From Diorhabda sublineata (taxonomy: Eukaryota > Arthropoda > Insecta > Coleoptera > Chrysomelidae): a DNA stretch of 64,000 nucleotides. Under the pieces are notes generated by a model. The model was not told the DNA's origin. It ran no database searches and saw only the letters and a program-made list of their open reading frames with translations. A program made the translations under genes and the position numbers. This document shows, piece after piece, positions 58,689 through 64,000 of the stretch; within the stretch, counting starts at the first letter, position 1, and every line of letters starts with the position of its first letter. The stretch covers positions 25,711,572-25,775,571 of the forward strand of contig NC_079485.1 in assembly GCF_026230105.1 (NCBI RefSeq). Direction: 5' to 3'.

Positions 58689-59080
58689 TTGGGGCCAATA
58701 GCATTCTTCTCTGTGTAATTGACTAGAAAGGTTTGGCGCCAATGTTGAAAGATGTTAGTGCTCGTCTTGCCAGCCACACATTTATTGATACTTATATGAT
58801 ATAAGTACTTGATACATATGGAGATGTGTAACTTAGATACTATTTCATTTCACGAAGACTTCTCTTTTATAGAATTAAAATCAAAACATAGTTGTTAGCG
58901 GTCATCACAGCGAATGCACACAATGCAATTTCTTTTACACGCCTACACATCTTAATATGGGTCCAATTAAGAAAGAAATTACCTTGGTGCCAACGTGTGA
59001 GCACTCTATTAAAAGCTCTACGAACATAAGCTAGTTGGTCCAACCGTTGGACCAACCGTTGGACCAAATATTGGCCCCAA
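58689..59080. repeat. Cluster of TTGGNNCCAA palindromes
   Basis: TTGGGGCCAA (58689), TTGGCGCCAA (58733), TTGGTGCCAA (58984) and TTGGCCCCAA (59071) lie within 400 bp. At 59035-59066 there are TTGGTCCAAC and two overlapping GTTGGACCAA units forming perfect 10-bp inverted pairs. A minus-strand open frame (59181-58867) crosses the cluster but matches no family I know. It may be part of an unrecognised mobile element that also carries the minisatellite. Confidence 0.6.
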
Positions 59081-60239
59081 TGTGTGGATCTGGCGTAAAG
59101 CTGTGCTGCAAGTCCAACACCAGTCTTGCTTATTACCAAACCCGAAAGGTTATATTGATACTGCTGTGGCCAGAATAACATACCTAGAATAGCGGGTTAT
59201 CAAATTACAAAATTCTAGTCGCCGTTTAATATCTATTAAACAATTAAACAATTAGAATTAATTTTGATTTGAAGTAATTCATTTCCAATAATAGTAATAA
59301 TTGAGAATTTAATAATATGATTATCAACGTTAATAAACGTAGTCAATGAAAATTATGCCTAACAAGTGTAATTATCTTACTCCGTATCTTCAATTAACTA
59401 ATTCTCAACAAATCAAGAATGTTTTCAACAAAGTCTAATTACCTTGTCACGATTTTAAAAATAATACGACCTTGACTATGATTTTCATCAGTGAAAGTAT
59501 GTACAGTAAAAAACATTTTGTTTGAGTCGAATATTATAAAAAATATATATTTTCCATATCTTGATTCCTATCTTTATATCGATGATGGCATCTATTGAAC
59601 AAATTTGCATTTTCTGCACTCGTCTATTATTAAATGCATTGCGCAATAAATATTTTTCTAATATTCGTACTTTAAGTATTACTGACCCAGATTCCAATAC
59701 CTTACGTAAAGTGAGAAATTTGGCCTTTGGATAAGCTGAGTATCTTGATATTTCAATTAGTAATTTATTCTTTTCATTTTAATTCCTACCTTGGCAGATA
59801 CTCATTCATTATATCTTGATTTACGTTTAATCATAAAAGTTCTTTATTTTAAACAGTATTAATTAGTAATATCTCAATAATATTACAGAAGGTTTATGAT
59901 ATATATTGCTTACTTAAAACAATGGCTTACCTTCAAGTTTGGCTATGAAATTAGAACAAAACTTTGCGTATGTAGATATAATCAAATCATCAATCAACAA
60001 AGTCTGAAAGACTGTAGAATATTATAAAAAAATAAATCAACACTTCCTTTCAACTAATTATCTCTAAATCCGCCATAAATTCAAAAAATGTATGCGAAAA
60101 TAAGATGTCTACTTAATCTGTCTCGTTGATCTTCGATCTCCGATAATCTTATTCCGTATTTTCTGGTGTCAACATATTTTTCTACGTCTTCTATGTGTGA
60201 TTTTGTCAATTTCTATAACCACTTTTTAATACAACATAC
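59081..60239. other. AT-rich intergenic DNA
   Basis: No recognisable feature. Confidence 0.5.
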
Positions 60240-60308
60240 CATCTTTCCACTTTCCGAATTTAACAATTCCTCGCGAATTTGTTTTGGTGTTGTATCCAGT
60301 TTATCCAT
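60240..60308 (-). CDS. Weak candidate coding exon
   Basis: On the minus strand, ATG at 60308 opens MDKLDTTPKQIREELLNSES then GKM, breaking in phase 0 at 60240 before GTATGT. The Lys/Glu-rich composition is more protein-like than the surroundings. No partner exon was identified and the opposite strand is also open here, so this may be chance or part of a decayed transposon. Confidence 0.25.
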
Positions 60309-61191
60309 TGTGAAAAATTCTGTGACGCTTCAACTTTGGACAACTCAGAATATACGAATCAATAAAGTCATCTTTTATCGATCGACACAATTTATTGGAC
60401 ATCCGCCACTAATTGCATAGAATTTTTCACGATCATGCAAGAAATTGCATGCAAGTCTCTGTAAACATTAAAAGTAAACAAATTTGTAACCTCAAATTTT
60501 TACTAATATTTTGTACATAGCTTAATAATGAAACTAACGAACTTTTACGAAAGATAATGTCAAGATCTTACATGAAACAATCAGATGTACTTCATCTGTG
60601 CATGCTTTTTATCAAGAAATATTGCGTCTTGCATTGCATGTTGTATTACATCATGTCAAACGGCCTCAAGAAAGTGACTAGCCTCCAGTTAATATATGAG
60701 ATGCAATAGAAGAGACTCTACCCTTATATTCATACCTGACCAAAACAGGGTCAGATTATGTATGGTCGCAACTCCTTCGGCTGTGTCAGTTAAATTCGAA
60801 CTATGAAACAGTTTTTATTATAAAGTTCTATAATTTTTTTTAAATGTTTATAAAACAGCGCAAATATTTGCCCGTTGAGCGAGGCCACGAAAAATAATTT
60901 TCATTGAAAGAGACTTCAGCTTTAACGGGCATCCCTGAAGTACAGTTTTGAAAACTGTGACTAATTCGATAGCTCCTAAAAAACACAAAAAAAGACAATT
61001 GTGTGCAAAAGTTTCATTGATATCTCAAGATTGAATTCGAAACTATCTTTATGGAATGTACGCCAACGTTATTGTCACTTTCACGGAGACCGTTCCAGGA
61101 AAATGATGGTGAGATTTATTGTGGCGTACTTTACGTCATTTAGGGTTTTGAATCAAAACAACAAACAAAAGGCAGTCAGATCCCTTGAAAA
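60309..61191. other. Intergenic DNA
   Basis: No firm feature. The open frame at 61001-61213 may be the decayed N-terminal part of the transposase relic that follows. Confidence 0.4.
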
Positions 61192-61700
61192 ACTCAGAAT
61201 AGAATATAAATAAATACAGCTAGATCGGAATACCTAGATGAGACTTGGTATGACACCCACGGTACATCCAGTAAAGGATGAGTTGATGGTTCATAAAAAT
61301 GTTGCACCAAAGCTCCGTCTATTGAAGGTAAAAGAATAACTATTCTGCATGAGGGGTCAGAAGAAAGATGGATACCAGAATCTCTGTTTTAAGCAGCCAA
61401 GAATATTTCGGATTCGTTATGAAATAAATGAATGCCAATATACTACCGAATAGCCGTATTGTGATGCATTCTATCATAGCATACTCGCCAAATGAATAAG
61501 AAACCAGGTTCCAGTAATAGAAAAAGTGAAATACAATACTTTTTGAACGTGACATATATTTCCATGAAAGTAATAACGTTTAACAAGCGTTAGAAACTGT
61601 GAAAAGTTATAATTTTTCCTAGGGATACATTTCTGACGAAATTGCTAAGAAAGCAGGTGGTGAAGTAATTCGGCTTTTATTTTCAATCCGATTGAGTTGA
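61192..61700 (+). pseudogene. DDE endonuclease-like transposase relic
   Basis: Across frames the + strand reads YLDETWYDTHGTSSKG (61230-61277), then KCCTKAPSIEGKRITILHEG (about 61298-61357), a decayed middle, and GYISDEIAKKAGGEVIRL (about 61622-61677). This order matches a group of arthropod IS630/Tc1-superfamily DDE endonuclease proteins with the YxDETW motif carrying the first Asp and the RLPPYxCxLNPIE block, of which only the approach remains. The closing Glu motif is missing. Confidence 0.6.
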
Positions 61701-62639
61701 CATAAAGTCTAACAATAACACACGTACGTTACAACATGTGAAAAAATTGAGAACTTATAAAGACGTATGTACACAAATATAAATAGTTTAGGACCCATAA
61801 AAAACTTATTATTGATTTGCAAAATAGTAGCGATAGCGCAATTGAACAATATCTAGAAATAAATAAAAATGTATATTTATGTATTAATATTTTGGGCATC
61901 ATTTAGTAGATTCAGGATTAAAATTTAAGGGTCACATCATATTAAAATTTCAAATCCAACAATAATACAACAATGTAAATCAAATATACCTTGTATCAAA
62001 ATCAAATAAATTTTATAAAATTCAAATTTCCCTATAAACCATAAGGAAAATGCCAGGTATTATAATAGTGTGCATAATGCCCTTCCAATAAATAGCCATA
62101 CATCTATGAATTTTGGATTTTATACAATTTTATATAGGTGTATATATTTTTATGTACATATAATATAACTGTTCAATTTCATTTAAAATCTGTTCTTCTT
62201 TACAGAATAAAATGATAAAGTGATCTTTTTATAATATCGACTATCCACCAATGAGAAGGATTCAGTACTAAGTATATTAACATCATATAATTTATTTACC
62301 TCAGACAGTAAACATGGGATGTATGAACACAAGTATTAAATCAAACTGAATTGATGAACAGGTAAAACATAATAACAGTGTATATACAATATACTACAAT
62401 ATTGAATAAAGTACGGATATTTTTAAATGTAGAAATGAATTATTGGTTCATAACTTCCTTTTTTAAACAATAAGTAACGTATTTCATTTAGCTTATCGTG
62501 AGATTGGCAGTGAATTAAGAATTAAATAAAAAAACTTCTATCAACACATGTTATCTACAAGATTGTAGCTAACCAACAGGACCTTACACAATGAGATTGT
62601 CTTGATAATAGACACTGAATAAAATTATATCGGAATGTT
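61701..62639. other. AT-rich intergenic DNA
   Basis: No recognisable feature. Confidence 0.5.
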
Positions 62640-63399
62640 TGCACAATTAAACCTTGAGAAAACAAAGAAGATATTTATATTTATATCCAGAAAGCTTATA
62701 TTAATAATATACAAGTGACGCTGATTTTGAGTAGTCAAAATTAATGCACTTTTGTAACCAAAGCTTTCACATCTTAAAAACTTGAAGCCAACAACTTTTG
62801 GAATACTTTCACAAAATTGATGAATTGCTTCATCCATCTCATTCTCTATTGGGAAACGTCGACCACATAGATGTTTATTTAGGGTAAAGAACAACCAGAA
62901 ACCATACATCTGAAATAGGGAGAATCTTCGAACTTAATTGCTTCCAGAAATCTTGTACGATGAAACAAAAATGCGTACATATCTCAGCATCTGTGACTAT
63001 TTTAGAAATAATACGATATAGATTATTATTTAACATTTCTAAGGTTTCCTGTGCGATTATTACTTGCCTTGTCCACCGAACAAGTACCAATTTTTTCCCA
63101 TGAAAATGATGATACAAAACTAAATTTACTGTTGCGAGACCAATACTAAGAGTGATCTCAATCACTTGATAGATACATCTTGAATCTTCTTCGATAATAC
63201 GTCTCATTCTCTCAATGTTTCCAACAGTAGCTAAAGAGTAGAACCTACAAGCACGTGCCTCATCACCAAGTGATATGCGTCCCCTTTCAAATTCGCTCGT
63301 TACCGCTTTTATCACCAAATGTACACTGCAACTGTTGCTGATTTTGTTATTAACCTTGAAATCATAGAAGATTACAGCGCGCACATGTTCTCTTGACAA
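62640..63399 (-). pseudogene. Mariner transposase relic (L), core deleted
   Basis: From 63399 on the minus strand a 174-codon open frame reads SREHVRAVIFYDFKVNNKIS, TSEFERGRISLGDEARA, IERMRRIIEEDSRC and IVTDAEICTHF, i.e. the whole helix-turn-helix domain to the first Asp region. It then jumps to the C-terminal block: in the adjoining frame (62909-62625) FWLFFTLNKHLCGRRFPIEN then EMDEAIHQFCESIPKV. The second Asp region is deleted. It is related to A and B but has its own C-terminus (KHLCGRRF). No terminal repeats were recognised. Confidence 0.83.
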
Positions 63400-63457
63400 A
63401 ATTCATATTCCGATGCAATATGGTATGTACCACTCAACTGCAGCTAGATTTTACTAC

Positions 63458-64000
63458 TTAACCTTCCATTAGTCGCGCCTGTATCTACGAGATACATGGC
63501 TAACTTTTTGCTAAATATTTATGTAATAGTTCTAGAAAATGGAAATTTGCAGTAGTTCTCGGCAGATGTATCTCGAAGCCTTTCCTAGAAGTAAAATCGG
63601 CTGATTTTACTTTTACAACCCCTGGCCACCCTAAACCCGTCCGACCGCCGGATTTGTATCTGCTAGATACAGCGCGACCAAAAGCGGCAGTTTATATTCA
63701 GATTTAGTTGGGATAAGTTCTCGTTCATTTCGACGTTTTGTAATTATTCAAACGAAAATTTTGTTGTTTTTAAGTTTTTATTTGTTTATTTGGATATACA
63801 AAAAATGAAATGTTAGTTTCATATGTCCCGAAAAAAGGAAAAACCGTAGTCCTTATTTCCAGTTTGCATGTGGCGTCGAACGAAGTGGAAGAAGATGCTT
63901 CAAAAAAGCCAGAAATAATATCATTTTATAACAACACAAAATCCGGCGTTGATGTGGTCGACAAGCTTTGCGCTACTTATAATGTTGCTAGATCAACTAA
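63458..64000 (+). mobile_element. piggyBac left end and partial transposase, cut by window edge
   Basis: TTAA at 63458-63461 precedes CCTTCCATTAGTCGCGCC, a plausible piggyBac end. Palindromes TGTATCTACGAGATACA (63480-63496) and TGTATCTGCTAGATACA (63655-63671) lie just inside, mirroring the layout of the element at 7033. From ATG 63810 an open frame runs to the window end: VSYVPKKGKTVVLISSLHVA, then SFYNNTKSGVDVVDKL with the third catalytic Asp. Residues corresponding to the N-terminal domain and the first two Asp are absent between the left end and this frame, so the copy is internally deleted. The right end lies outside. Confidence 0.8.

Noticed and set aside
58731..58745. TGGCGCCAATGTT resembles a retroviral-type primer binding site, suggesting an LTR element.
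   Set aside because: No LTR pair, gag or pol sequence is present around it, and the motif belongs to a cluster of TTGGNNCCAA palindromes.
1..64000. tRNA, rRNA and CRISPR features.
   Set aside because: No cloverleaf with A and B boxes, no ribosomal RNA motif and no regularly spaced short repeats with unique spacers were seen on either strand.

Overview
This is a piece of an arthropod, almost certainly insect, nuclear genome. The evidence is very AT-rich DNA, spliced exons with GT..AG borders, a histamine-gated chloride channel gene (an arthropod receptor family), and a dense load of mariner, piggyBac, Tc1-like and non-LTR elements typical of insects. A beetle or bug is plausible, but that is inference. 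There are no operons, CRISPR arrays or prokaryotic signals.

The one well supported host gene is on the + strand between 3489 and 18980. Five exons encode the C-terminal half of a Cys-loop histamine-gated chloride channel (HisCl/ort type): Cys-loop; loop C; TM1 and TM2 with the anion-selectivity Pro-Ala-Arg motif; TM3; TM4 and the stop codon. All splice phases agree and no exon carries a lesion. The N-terminal half lies upstream of the window. The introns are a transposon trap: two LINE fragments in the first, a complete but broken piggyBac in the second, a GTTTAAAC-rich foldback and a TIR-bounded mariner in the third, and a second foldback in the fourth.

From 19 to 28 kb lie three decayed mariners, a repeat family shared with 2.5 kb, and a broken ~500-residue gene of a metazoan protein family I know only as an unclassified repeat (25981-27496). 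At 28350 there is a candidate first exon encoding a signal-peptide-like start followed by GTAAGT, with a strong hairpin 210 bp upstream. No downstream exon could be recognised.

From 28.4 to 64 kb I see mostly AT-rich non-coding DNA carrying (TA)n tracts, mariner relics, LINE 3' ends, two adjacent long inverted repeats (32.9-33.5 kb), an ~82-bp minisatellite followed by a palindrome cluster (58.3-59.1 kb), a nearly full-length mariner (57-58.1 kb), and the left end of an internally deleted piggyBac that runs off the window.

In all there are about twelve mariner copies from several families, on both strands. None is intact, and several have lost the middle of the transposase while keeping the DNA-binding end. 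The most unusual items are the unclassified gene family, the foldbacks, and the hairpin-bearing ends of the two piggyBac elements.
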